Source of the DNA: CAWUJK01 sp964586815
Lineage (GTDB): Bacteria; Patescibacteriota; Gracilibacteria; BD1-5; UBA6164
Reading direction: 5' to 3'
Length of the DNA stretch: 22,128 nucleotides
Assembly: GCA_964586815.1 (NCBI GenBank)
Contig: CAZPIB010000009.1
Location: 1 to 22,128, forward strand
Shown: positions 9,173 through 18,857 of the stretch, piece after piece
Layout of the letters: each line of letters starts with the position of its first letter
Position numbering within the stretch: the first letter of the stretch is position 1
Position numbers and translations under genes: made by a program
Notes under the pieces: model-generated
What the model was told of the DNA's origin: nothing
What the model saw: only the letters and a program-made list of their open reading frames with translations
Database searches by the model: none

Positions 9173-11806
9173 TTATTTATTTAAAACTTTTAGTAGTCAT
9201 TTAGAAGATCATTTTTTTATATTTATATCTTCTGGAAATGCTTCAAGCAAAGCATCTCACCAAGAAGTATTTATAATTCTATTATCAAGAAAAACAACTA
9301 TTCAAGAATCACTATTTGTCCTAATAAGTCTACCAAATCATTGTTTTAATTTAATAATAGCTTTTGGTATAGAGTATTGCTTAAAGCTATCTTTAAAAAG
9401 ATTACTCCTTGCTTGAAAAATAGGATCAGTTGGTACCATAAATGGAATTTTATGAATAATTAAATATTTTAATTCATCTCAAACTAAATCAATTCACTCC
9501 CAAAAAGTATCTGTTCAAAGCAGAATAGAGTTTTTATGATTTTGTTTATAGAATCATAAAAGTTTATTTTTTCCTCATCATACTCATTGGGCATAAGTAT
9601 TAATTCCCTGTTTTTTTAAGTCTAATCCTATATTATTATAGGTTTGTTTAATTAAATAAAGTGCTGTAAACAATACTAAAGTTTGTCATTTTACTATTAA
9701 ACTAAATTCTTTTATAAACTCTCCAACTTCTGAAATATTATTTTTTATATTTCATAAATCAGTTGGTAAATATAATAAAGCTTGTTTTTTGTAATTAAAA
9801 TCACTATTTAATTTAAAAAAATCAAATTTTTCTAAATTAAGTAGCTTAGTAATATATCTAAACTCATTATTGATAGATAGAGTTGCACTTGTTAAAATAC
9901 AAGAATCTAATTTTTTCCAAAGTTTTTCTTCTAAAAATTCTCACACATTAAGTAAGCTATACTCTATATATAATCATTTATAATTTGAGAAATTAATTGT
10001 TCTTATATATTTACTATCTCCATTTTTATCAAAAATTTTGTCTACTATGTCTACAATTGATTCTAGCTTAGAAATATCTCTAGATATTTCTAAGTATAGG
10101 TCATCAGGTGTTATTTTTAAAGTATCTAAAATTAAAATAAAATTAGTTTTTATAGTATTTCATAAATTATCTATATCAAAACCATCCTTATTATTTTCAT
10201 AAAAATCTTTTACTATTAAAGCATTTTTATAATTAGAATTTGAATTTACCTTATAATTTAAATATTCTTGCAAAGAATCAAAAATAACTTGAAGATTAAA
10301 AATTAAGCTATCAGTATTTTTTTCAAAGTCAGGAATTTTAAATTTATTTTTTTTTGAAATTAAGTTAATATTATTAAATAACTTTTCTAAATCTTTTAAA
10401 CTAAAAGATTTTTTTAAAGAATTAGTTACAACATCTTCCAAATTATGAGCCTCATCAAGTATAAGATTTTTTATATTTCATAAAATTAAATTATCTCAAG
10501 CTATATCTTGAAATAGTATTGAATTATTAACTATTACAATATTTGAATTTTTTGCTTTTTTTCTAGCAATAATTGAGGGTTCTTTTTTTTCATAAATATT
10601 TTTCTTTGAAAAAATCAAAGGGTCATCAGCATTTATTTCATTAACAAAATAAAATTCTTCTCAATAATAATCAAGCTCATCAAGCTCAAAAGATTTTGTT
10701 TCTTCTAACCAAAAAATAACTTTTAATATAAAGCTAGATTGTGTAAGAGAGAAATATTCTGTTTCGTTTAAAAATCTCATAAAAGTGAATAGTCCAAAAT
10801 AATTTTTTTTTCACTTTAATTTAGAGTAACTAAAGTTTTGTTTTAGATTATCTTTTAAAAACTTTAAGTCTTTATAAAAAATTTGATCTTGTAAGGCTTT
10901 TGTTGTTGTTGAGATAAAAACTTGTTCTCAACTTTTGATTGAGTATAAGATACCAGGAGTAAGATATGCAAAAGTTTTTCAAAGTCCTGTAGGAGCTTCA
11001 ATTAAACTTAAATTATTTTTATCTAGACAAGTGTCTACTATGTCTAACATAGTTTCTTGATTTTCCCTTAAATCAATGCTTTTTAATGTAGACAATACTT
11101 TTTTTGACTTTTCTTTTTTTAAATCTTTGTCTATAAAAATATTTTCTTTTTTCTGATAACTAGGACACTTTTTAATAATATATTTAATAAAAATAGAATT
11201 ATCTATTAATGATATATCTTTAGATACAAAATTCTCTATTATATATTTAAATCATTTATCATTTGTTTTTGAAAAAACATACTTTAAATGTTCTTTTTTT
11301 TGATTACTTAACTTATCTATTTTTTTTATTAAAATTTCAAATAATTTAACAGTAGCTATAATATCATTTAAAGCTCTATGAGCTCCCTCAAAATTAATAT
11401 TAAAAGATATAGCTAAGCTTTCCAAACTAAGAGATTTCTCATTAAAACAAAGAAAATTTGCCAAATTAAAAGTATCTAGTAATGTATTATTATTTAGATT
11501 AATTCATGATTTTTCTAAAAAAGAAATATCAAATCAAATATTATGACCCAAAATAGGTAATTCTCATATAAAGTCTATGATTTTATCTTTTATTTCATCA
11601 ATAAAAGGAGACATTAAAATATCATCTCCAGAGATAGAAGTAATATTTGTAATCAAGATTGGAATTTCCACTCAAGGATTTATAAGACTGCTAAAACTAT
11701 CAATTACCTCAAAAGTTTTTGAATCAACTTTTATGATGGCAATTTCTATAATTTGATCATAATTTGAATCAAGTCCTGTAGTTTCTAAATCTAATGCAAT
11801 AAACAT
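9173..11806 (-). CDS. dinG: DnaQ-like exonuclease fused to DinG-family helicase
   Basis: An 877-residue two-domain protein. The N-terminal DEDDh 3'-5' exonuclease has ExoI ALDLETTGLD (D6, E8), ExoII GHNIGFD (H88, D93) and ExoIII HRALND (H143, D148), all catalytic residues present. The C-terminal part is an SF2 XPD/DinG-type helicase with Walker A EAPTGLGKT (270-278), STTTKALQDQ (motif Ia), DEAH LILDEAHNL (451-454) and motif VI FGRLIRTNSDSGIVV. This DnaQ-DinG architecture is known from low-G+C Gram-positives. No four-Cys iron-sulfur cluster motif is evident between Walker A and DEAH, as in Firmicute DinG, where the helicase activity is reduced or absent. The likely role is DNA repair or processing of 3' ends. 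The Walker A Gly before Lys is TGA. Four TGTCTAC copies lie in it, including a tandem pair at 10039-10054. Confidence 0.92.
10039..10054 (+). repeat. 9-nt-phased tandem pair of TGTCTAC
   Basis: Two exact copies (10039 and 10048) separated by TA lie in the helicase gene. The same 9-nt spacing recurs with one degenerate copy at 11032/11041, 13123/13132 and 18262/18271. Confidence 0.85.
10067..10094. repeat. 13-bp inverted repeat in the helicase gene
   Basis: CTTAGAAATATCT and AGATATTTCTAAG are exact inverted repeats with a 2-nt centre. It lies 12 nt after a tandem TGTCTAC pair and within coding sequence. Confidence 0.7.
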
Positions 11807-11830
11807 ATAAAAAAGTAATTAAAATTTATA

Positions 11831-11858
11831 TTGAAATAAAAAATATTTAATCTATAAT
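11831..11858 (+). promoter_or_regulatory. Sigma-70-like promoter for the exported protein
   Basis: TTGAAA (11831-11836), a 16-nt spacer and a perfect TATAAT (11853-11858) lie 29 nt before the ATG at 11888, in the 81-nt divergent spacer with the helicase gene. No equally good promoter is seen on the other strand. Confidence 0.6.
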
Positions 11859-11887
11859 AAGAATAAATAAATATAAAACAAAAAAAT

Positions 11888-12553
11888 ATGCTTAATAAAA
11901 TTAACATTATCTGAATAAAAAAAATTCTAATAGCATTTTTTGTACTATTATTAGTATTGGTAAATATAGATTTTACTTATTCTTTTTCTAATCAAAATAA
12001 GACTCATACTATTAATCTATTAATAAAGCATACAGATTCTAGAATAAGTATTATAGAAAAAGTACTAAAAAAATATGATATAGAAAAAAGTAAAGAAATT
12101 AAAGAAAAAATAAAAGAATTAAGAGAAATTAGAAATTTATTAATACAAATCAATAGAACTTGAAAACATAAAAAACATATAAAAAATATAGTAGAGAAAT
12201 TAAGAATAAATAATGATTTTTTTAGATATTATATAAAAGAAAAAATAAAAAATAAAAGATTAGAAGTAAGACAATACTCTATAATTTATTCAAAAAGAAT
12301 AGATCCAGTATTAAATAAAATAGATACTATAGTTATAAATATAGCTTCAACATTTATACAAAAAAATAAAATAAGCAGCAAAGATAAACAAATTATAAAT
12401 CTCCTTTATCAAATAAAACAAAAAACAGATAATCTTAAAAAATTAAACCAAAATAATTTTAATACAAGAAAAGAGTTACAAAATTATATAATAAATACAT
12501 TTAACCAAATTATTCTTAATTTCAAACAAATAAAAAATATTGTAAGAAATTAA
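11888..12553 (+). CDS. Small exported or membrane-anchored helical protein
   Basis: I do not recognise the family. It has 221 residues and is the only plus-strand gene. It starts MLNKINIIGIKKILIAFFVL, a short basic segment and one hydrophobic stretch (about 12-26) ending VNIDFTYSFSN. This is either a signal peptide without a clear A-x-A site or a membrane anchor. The rest is very Lys/Glu/Ile/Asn-rich and almost wholly helical by composition (for example KEIKEKIKELREIRNLLIQI), suggesting a coiled-coil rod. It has no Cys and no catalytic motif. Two codons are TGA (INII-G-IKK and NRT-G-KHK), so the standard code shows only a fragment. It diverges from the helicase gene and converges on rluB at a shared hairpin terminator. 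A structural role in the periplasm or on the surface is possible but a guess. Confidence 0.75.
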
Positions 12554-12556
12554 AAA

Positions 12557-12656
12557 NNNNNNNNNNNNNNNNNNNNNNNNNNNNNNNNNNNNNNNNNNNN
12601 NNNNNNNNNNNNNNNNNNNNNNNNNNNNNNNNNNNNNNNNNNNNNNNNNNNNNNNN
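12557..12656. other. Assembly gap (100 N)
   Basis: A second 100-N placeholder between two convergent genes. The left flank ends ATTAAAAA and the right flank starts AAAGTATCC. Joining them through the shared A-run would complete a symmetric terminator, so little sequence may be missing. Confidence 0.9.
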
Positions 12657-12681
12657 AAAGTATCCATAATGGATACTTTTT
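12657..12681. terminator. Bidirectional terminator between convergent genes
   Basis: AAAGTATCC, a 5-nt loop (ATAAT) and GGATACTTT followed by further T form a 9-bp or longer stem, with A-run and T-run on either side so that it serves both strands. The rluB stop codon overlaps its right end. Confidence 0.75.
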
Positions 12682-13399
12682 AATTTAAATTTTCTAAGTT
12701 TAATCTAGTAAATAACTCACTTATTTCTCATCTAGATAAATGTCTATATTCTCAATATTTCATATATCAAAGCTCAATATTTTCTATTCTAACTCTTTTT
12801 AATTTTTTAACTCTAGAATTAACTTGTTCAACCATTCTTCTTATTTGTCTATTTTTTCATTCTGTAAGAATAATGCTAAACTTCCCTGCCGAGAGTCTTT
12901 TAATAGTAGCTGGCTTTGTTATAGAATCTAAAATAACTAATCAATCTCTCATTTTATCTAAAGACTCATCACTGATAGCTCAAAAAGTCTCAACTATATA
13001 TTCTTTTTCATGTTCATATCTAGGATGAATAAGATAATTTGTAAGTCTTCAATCATTAGTTAAAATAATTAAGCCAGTAGTTTCTTTATCAAGCCTTCCT
13101 ATTGGGAAAACTCTCTCAGGAATGTCTACAATGTCTATAATATTTTGGTCTCAAAATTCAGCACAAGTGGTTACTATACCTCTTGGTTTATTGATTTTAT
13201 AGTAGACAAGATTTTTTTGATCTTCAATTATTTTATCTAACATTTCAATTTTGTCTACTTTGATGTCTACTACTTGTCCAATATGAGCAAGCTCCCCATT
13301 TACCTTTACAAGTCCTTCTTCTATATATTTCTCAGCTTTTCTTCTTGAACAGATTCAAGACTTGCTCATATATTTTTGTAATCTCATTTTTTCTTCCAT
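12680..13399 (-). CDS. rluB: RluB-type 23S rRNA pseudouridine synthase
   Basis: A 239-residue enzyme of the RsuA/RluB/RluF group, which converts specific uridines in rRNA to pseudouridine. The N-terminal S4 RNA-binding domain reads MRLQKYMSKSGICSRRKAEKY followed by GLVKVNGELA. The catalytic domain has YYKINKPRGIVTT, the active-site motif FPIGRLDKETTGLIILTNDG with the catalytic Asp in GRLDKET, and EGKNRQIRRM near the C-terminal half. Which uridine it modifies cannot be read from sequence, so the rluB symbol is by family resemblance. TGA encodes Gly in SKS-G-ICS, TND-G and TE-G-KNR, all conserved sites. It is 9 nt downstream of murB and is the last gene of the uvrA-murB-rluB unit. It carries four TGTCTAC copies, including VVDIKVD and IIDIVDI stretches. 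Confidence 0.9.
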
Positions 13400-13408
13400 A
13401 TTTTTATA

Positions 13409-14290
13409 TTAATTTTTAATAATTCTAACTTCATTTATTAATTTTATATCAAACTTTTTTTTAACTTTTTTTTGAGCAAGCTCTAATAATTCTATTAAAT
13501 CACTATAGTTAGCAGTTCAATCACTCATTAAAAAATTTGAATGTTTTTCTGAAAAATAAGCTCATCATATTATATATCACTTTAATCAAACTTTCTCTAT
13601 TAAGTATCAAGCACTTAACTCTCTATTTGGATTTTTAAAAAAACTTCAACAAGTATTACCAGAAGGTTGTTTATTTTTTCTAAAATCAATATTATCTACC
13701 TCTGAATGATATTTTTCTATCTTAGTAGACAAATCAAAGACAGTGTCTACTAAAAAGTACTTACTTCAATTTTGTTTTAAAACAGATGTTCTATATTTAA
13801 ATTTCATATCTTTTTTAGAAAATATTTCTATTTTTCAAGTAGACATATTATATATATTTGCTTCCTTGAAATTATTTTCTGTTTCTAATCAAAAACAACC
13901 TGCATTTCAATAAACTGCTCAACCTATACTTCATGGTAATTCAATAAATCTATGCCATAAATCTTGATTAAAACTCTTTTCTAAACTTTTAGCAATATCT
14001 GAAATTAACTCATTAGAATGAGCCTTTAATATTTTTGTATTTTTATTATAACTCCATCAGCTCAAATTATTTTTAATAACTATTCCTTCAAAAACATCAA
14101 AAGCAAAAAGCATATTTGTTCAAGCCCCAACAAATAATATTTTAAGATTTTCTTTATCAGAAAAATCATTAATTTCTTTTAACTTCAAAACATCATCTTT
14201 GCAATTAATTTCATAATAAAATTTAGTAAAAGCTTTTGTTTTAAAATTTGAAAGGGAAGTGATGTCTTTATTTTTTTGTAGAATTTTCAT
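13409..14290 (-). CDS. murB: UDP-N-acetylenolpyruvoylglucosamine reductase
   Basis: MurB is the cytoplasmic FAD enzyme that reduces UDP-GlcNAc-enolpyruvate to UDP-MurNAc in peptidoglycan synthesis. The 293-residue protein (family about 300) shows the FAD-binding VGAGTNMLF, then ELPGSIGGAVYGNAGCFG, a KYRTSVLK segment, QPSGNTCGSFFKNP with the active-site region, AGYLIEKVGLKGY and the C-terminal HSNFLMSDGTANYSDLIELLE ending LINEVRII. Four glycines of the FAD signature are TGA. Its start codon lies inside the last 23 nt of uvrA in another frame, so translation of the two is probably coupled. Three TGTCTAC copies lie in the gene, two of them as an inverted pair. Confidence 0.95.
13725..13750. repeat. 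Inverted pair of the motif in murB
   Basis: GTAGACA (13725-13731) faces TGTCTAC (13744-13750). With flanks, TAGTAGACA and TGTCTACTA form 9-bp arms around a 12-nt spacer. Confidence 0.8.
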
Positions 14291-17174
14291 TATATTTACC
14301 TAAATATTTTAAAATAGCTTGTCCAGTATAAGACTTTTTACAATTTTTAATATCTTCAATACTTCAAGTTATCATAATTTCTCAACCTGCATCTCATCCT
14401 TCTGGTCAGATATCTATAATATGATCAGCATTAATTATTACATCCATATTGTGTTCAATAACTAAAACAGAATTTCATTTGTCTACTAATGAGTGTAGAA
14501 TTGTCAACAATCTGTCTACATCTTGAAAATGAAGACCAGTAGTAGGCTCATCAAGTATATAGAATGTTTTTCAAGTAGATCTTTTAGATAACTCAGTAGA
14601 TAATTTTATTCTTTGAGCTTCTCATCAAGATAGAGTAATAGAACTTTGTCATAGTTTAATATATCAAAGTCAGACTTTTATAAGTGTATTTAAAACTTTT
14701 TTTATTTTTGAATGGTTTACAAAAAATTCTTGTGCTTCAATAACTGTCATATTAAGAATATCTGATATAGTTTTTCATTTGTATTTTATTTGCATTGTAT
14801 CTCTATTATATCTTGATCCGAAACAAGTTTCACATTCTATATAAACAGGTGGTAAAAAATGCATTTCTATTTTTTTCACTCAATCTCAATCACATCAATC
14901 ACATCTTCAAGATTTTGTATTAAAAGAAAATTGTCATGTTTTATATCATCTAATTTGTGACTCTTCAACTAATGCAAAAACTTCTCTAATTGGAGTAAAA
15001 ACTCAAGTATAAGTTGCTGGATTAGATCTAGGAGTTTTTCAAATAGGGGATTGATCAATTATAACTACCTTATCAAGGTGATTTAATCAAGTAATTTTAT
15101 CTACTTGACCAACTTTTCTTTTAGCTCTATTCAGCTTATTTGCTAAATAGTTAGATAAAACATCATTTACTAAACTTGATTTTCAAGAACCAGATACTCA
15201 AGTAATAACTGTTAAATTAACAAGAGGAATAGTAATATTAATACTTTTTAGATTATTTTCTTTAGCTCAAAAAATTCTTAAAACTTTTCAATTTTGGTCT
15301 AAATCTTTAAATTTTGGTCTAAATCATCTTTTTACAATAACCTGTCTACTATGTGTCAAATATGGTCAAGTAATGGAATTTGGGTTTTTTATTATTTCAT
15401 CTAAAGTTCACTCAGCTATTATGTTTCATCAATCTCTTCAAGCTTTTGGTCAAATATCTATAATATAATCACTTTCTCTCATAATATCCTCATCATGTTC
15501 AACAATTATAAGAGTATTTCAAATATCTCTAAGTGCTTTTAAATTACTAATAAGCATATCATTATCTCTAGGATGAAGACCAATAGATGGTTCATCAAGT
15601 ATATAAATAATACCTTCTAATTTTGTTCAAATTTGAGTAGCAAGTCTAATTCTTTGAGCCTCTCAACCAGATAAAGTTCAAGATTTTCTTGAAATAGTCA
15701 TATAACTAAGTCAAACTCAATTTAAAAAACTTAGTCTTTCTATAGAATTTTTTAATACTTTTTTTGTTATTTTTTCTTGAGATTTTGATAACTTCAAAGT
15801 AGACAAAAATTTAACTGCCTTGTCTACTGATAAATCAGCTAATTGCCCTATATTTAAGCCATTTATTTTTACAGCTAAACTTTCTAACTTAAGTCTATGT
15901 CAATCACATTGTGGACAAGTTATATCTAAAATATAATCATCATAATGTCATTTTTCAGTTCATCATTCAAAATACCTTCTTTCTAAAGTATTTACAACTC
16001 ATTCAAAATTTGAATTATATATTTTTTTTTCTCAATATTCATTTTCAAAATCTACACTATATTTTTTTGTTCAGGTTCAATGTAGTATTAAATTTTTTTG
16101 TTTTTGTGGTAATAAACTCCAATTTTTATTTAATTCTATTTTATTATATTTTGCAATTTCTTTTAAAAGAGCAAAAAAATAATTTCCTCCAAATCAAGGA
16201 GCAATTACTGCTCATTCTAAAAGAGTATGTCTAGGATTAATTATTTTTTCTTCTAAAAAAACTTTTTTTACTCAAAGTCAATGACAATTTTCACAAGCTC
16301 AAGAATGACTATTAAATGTAAAACTTGAAACAGTTAATTGTTCTGGGATATGAGTACACTTAGAGCAAATAAAAATATTTGAAAATCTTTTTTTTTCTCA
16401 AGTTACCATTTCTATAATTATAATTCAATTTCAAATTTGAAGTGCTAAATTTAAGGAATCTTTTAATCTTTTAATATCTGAAGAATTTGAATCTGAGTAA
16501 TCTTTTATTACAAGCCTATCTATAATTATATCTATATTTTCTATGTTAATTTCTGCTATTTTATCAGTAAATTCATTATTTACAGTAAAATTTTGTTCAT
16601 TAATAGAAAATCTTATAAATCACAAAGAAAGTACTTCATTTTTTATTTCATCAAATAATTCTTTAGTTAATTTTCAAGTTTTATAATTTCTAAAGCTTGA
16701 AATTTTTAATGGAGAGTTTATTGTAAATTTTGTGTCTACTTTAATAGTAGACAGATAATCTATTATGTCTACTATGCTATCTTTTTTTACTTTAGTTCAG
16801 CACTTAATACATTGTCTACTTCAAACATTTAAATATAGTAATTTATAATAATCATAAATTTCAGTAATTGTTCAAACAGTTGATCTAGGATTTTTGTTAG
16901 TTGTTTTTTGATCAATTGAAATAGTAGGGGAAAGACCTTTTATCTCATCAACTACTGCTTCTTCTTTTGCTCATCAAATAAACATTCTAGCATAACTCGA
17001 TAAACTTTCTAGATATTTTTGTTGTCAAACTGTATAAATAGTATTAAAAGCTAGAGAGGATTTTCCAGAACCAGAAACTCAAGTTATAACTGTAATCTTA
17101 TTTTTTGGGATTTTTACATCAATATTTTTCAGATTATGTGTTTTTGCTCAATATACTTCTAAAAAATCAGACAT
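14268..17174 (-). CDS. uvrA: Excinuclease ABC subunit A
   Basis: UvrA is the damage-sensing ATPase of nucleotide excision repair, working with UvrB and UvrC. The 968 residues (family about 940) contain two ABC ATPase modules. The first Walker A is VITGVSGSGKSS near residues 29-40, with zinc-binding pairs CIKCGT, CSKC and CENCHGLG. Its signature is TLSGGEAQRIRLAT. The second Walker A is VITGVSGSGKSS near residue 660, followed by a zinc module with CDGC and CETCFGSRYN, signature TLSGGEAQRIKLST and Walker B FYILDEPTTGLHFQD. It ends TGQAILKYLGKYNENSTKK. Many signature Gly are TGA. A promoter lies just upstream and the 3' end overlaps murB by 23 nt. It holds nine TGTCTAC copies, the most of any gene here. 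The partner genes uvrB and uvrC are not in the window. Confidence 0.97.
15799..15827. repeat. Inverted pair of the motif in uvrA
   Basis: AGTAGACAA and TTGTCTACT face each other across about 13 nt within uvrA coding sequence, matching the arrangement in murB. Confidence 0.75.
16733..16772. repeat. Motif cluster in uvrA: inverted pair plus a third copy
   Basis: TGTCTACT (16733-16740) and AGTAGACA (16746-16753) are inverted repeats with a 5-nt spacer. A third copy follows at 16766-16772 and another at 16813. Confidence 0.85.
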
Positions 17175-17201
17175 AAAATATATTTTATATTAATAAAAAT
17201 T

Positions 17202-17229
17202 ATTATATATAAAAAAAGTATATATTCAA
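17202..17229 (-). promoter_or_regulatory. Sigma-70-like promoter for uvrA inside the upstream terminator
   Basis: TTGAAT (17229-17224, minus strand), a 16-nt spacer and TATAAT (17207-17202) lie about 28 nt before the uvrA ATG. The -35 lies at the loop of the preceding terminator hairpin, where TTGAAT occurs twice, 7 nt apart. Confidence 0.6.
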
Positions 17230-17249
17230 TATTCAATATATGCTTTTTT
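17212..17249 (-). terminator. Terminator after the DUF6671-like gene
   Basis: A 15-bp stem (AAAAAAGTATATATT / AATATATGCTTTTTT, one G-U pair) has an 8-nt loop, ending in a T-run on the minus strand. It separates the aminopeptidase-comF unit from uvrA. Confidence 0.7.
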
Positions 17250-17267
17250 ATTAGATAAATGAATTAA

Positions 17268-18119
17268 TTATGGATTACAATATCTACATTCTCAAGGATC
17301 TGCAAACTTACCATATTTTTTAATATTATTTTTTCTTTTGTAATTACATTTTTTACATATATATATTTCATATATTGGTATATCTGTTGGATTATTACAT
17401 GATTTACATAATAGTCATTTTTTGATATTTGTAATAATAAAACCAGGAAATTTGCATTTTGGACAAGTACTTTCTATGTTTTTTATAAGATCAAGAGTAG
17501 CTAATTTAATTGCTTTCATGCGGGTAGGGTTTTTATGAGCCCTCATATCTGTTTCTATATATATTTTTGATATAAAAGGTATTTTAAATAGTTTTTTAAC
17601 TACTTTTATTAAATCTATTTTTGTATTTATATTTTTAAATAAAAAAAATTTAGATTTTTTTCTTCTACTAACTATTACTCAATGTTCTGGAAATCAACAA
17701 TTTTTTATAAAATCTACTGCTTCATCAATACTATAAATGTATTTACCATTCATATTAGTATCTGAACTCTGGTAGAGTCATCTTATTTCAAGATTATTTT
17801 TTATATCTACTAATAAAATTAATTCTAAATTAGACTGAATAAATGGTATATTTTTATCAAAACCAAAACTACCTTCACTTGATATTACTAAATCATAATC
17901 ATGCTTTTTAATAGCTGCATTAATTTTTGCTCTAGCAGAATCAAGCATATCTCAGGTTCTAGAAATATTTCATGAAAAAGTTCAAAATTTATCTGTATTA
18001 AAATTTTTAACTACAATACACTTAACATCTAAATATTTTTCAAGAATTGGTTTTATAACTTCTTCTTTTTTATGCATTGTTACTATTAGTAATTTACGAT
18101 TTTTAAAAAATTTATTCAT
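17268..18119 (-). CDS. DUF6671-like protein with zinc ribbons
   Basis: A 283-residue soluble protein of unknown function that resembles the DUF6671 family. The N-terminal half begins KNRKLLIVTMHKKEEVIKPI and contains RTGDMLDSARAKINAAIKKH and LVISSEGSFGFDKNIPF. The second half has ETDMRAHKNPTRMKAIKLA, the family's characteristic RAHxNPTRM. It is followed by four Cys pairs (CPKC, CKSC, CKKC, CRYC) ending KFADPGECRYCNP, consistent with two zinc ribbons. The family assignment is from memory of this motif and is not certain. It lies 20 nt after comF in the same direction and ends at a terminator, so it is likely cotranscribed with comF. A nucleic-acid-related role is possible from the zinc ribbons, but no catalytic residues can be named. 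Confidence 0.75.
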
Positions 18120-18139
18120 AAAGATTTTTAATAATTAAA

Positions 18140-18853
18140 TTAATCAGATGCAACTGCAATAATAATTATTTTTTTTGGATTATATTTCTTTAAAATTTTA
18201 GAAATCTCATTTACTGTTGATCCAGTAGAAATAACATCATCTATTAATATAATTATTTTTTTGTCTATAATGTCTACCTTGTTTTTATTTATTTTAAAGG
18301 CTTTTAGTAAATTGGTCATTCTATTTTGTCTACTTAACTTTGATTGTTGTCTAGTATTTTTATTTTTTAAAATTAAATTTTTTTCAAATCTAAATCATAA
18401 ATTTAAAGAAATATATTCTGCTAAAAGTTCACTATGATTATATCCTCTCATTAATTTTCTAAAAAAACTCATTGGTGTAGAAATAACTACAAAATCTTTC
18501 TGTTTAAACTCCTTTAATTCTTTTCACATATACTTTATCATTTTTTCTATCAAAAGTTCTCATAAGTCTTCAGAAATATCTCTTCTATAATAAAATTTAA
18601 AGTCTTTAATGAGTTTTTTTATTATTTTTATTTTATAATGAGTTAAAATTATTGTTTTATTATAAAAAATTTTAGTTTTACATTTTTTATGAACCTCAAA
18701 GTTTTTAGAATATTTTTTACATCTATAACAAATTTCATCAAAATAATAATGCTTTTCAATTTTTTCAAAACAATCTGTACATAAAAAATATCATTCAATA
18801 TTACAAGAGTAGCACTTTTTTGGTGCTATAATATCTTTTATAAATTTAAACAT
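18140..18853 (-). CDS. comF: ComF-family phosphoribosyltransferase-like competence protein
   Basis: ComFC/GntX-type protein of 237 residues. ComF is required for natural transformation in several bacteria, probably acting in the cytoplasm on incoming single-stranded DNA. The N-terminal zinc finger shows CYSC, CTDC, CYRC and a further Cys (KKC), followed by the family's RGYNHSELLA and NTRQQSKLSRQNRMTN. The PRPP-binding loop is LIDDVISTGSTVNEISKIL. The length matches the family. The start at 18853 is 4 nt after the aminopeptidase stop, implying cotranscription. It contains two TGTCTAC copies (18271, 18327) and a near-match. One of these is read as Ser-Arg-Gln, a third reading frame of the motif. 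Together with pilB/pilC this suggests the cell may take up DNA. Confidence 0.92.
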
Positions 18854-18857
18854 AATT

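Larger units (their letters stand above)
5338..18333. repeat. Dispersed TGTCTAC/GTAGACA motif, 24 copies
   Basis: Plus-strand TGTCTAC starts at 10039, 10048, 11032, 13123, 13252, 13264, 13744, 14480, 14513, 15343, 15821, 16733, 16766, 16813, 18271 and 18327. GTAGACA starts at 5338, 5959, 11088, 13202, 13725, 13799-13845 region (13839), 15799 and 16747. Flanks lean to (A/T)TGTCTAC(T/A)(A/T)(T/A)G. All copies are inside genes (pilC, pilB, dinG, rluB, murB, uvrA, comF). None was found in 1-5337, 5966-10038 or 18334-22128. The motif is read as Val-Asp, Leu-Ser-Thr or Ser-Arg-Gln depending on frame. Confidence 0.85.

Noticed and set aside
12476..12667. Minus-strand frame through the second N gap
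   Set aside because: More than half is unknown sequence and the remainder is antisense to the exported protein gene.
13123..13270. Motif recurrence as simple Val-Asp peptide bias
   Set aside because: The same DNA word also appears as Leu-Ser-Thr (pilB, pilC, murB, uvrA) and Ser-Arg-Gln (comF), so a protein-level cause does not explain it.
15911..16234. Phe-rich plus-strand frame inside uvrA
   Set aside because: Its hydrophobic composition comes from the complement of Lys/Asn/Glu codons; uvrA motifs are intact on the other strand.
13123..16819. Motif repetition as a CRISPR array or tandem repeat
   Set aside because: Copies are 7-12 nt, irregularly spaced, in both orientations and inside conserved coding sequence.
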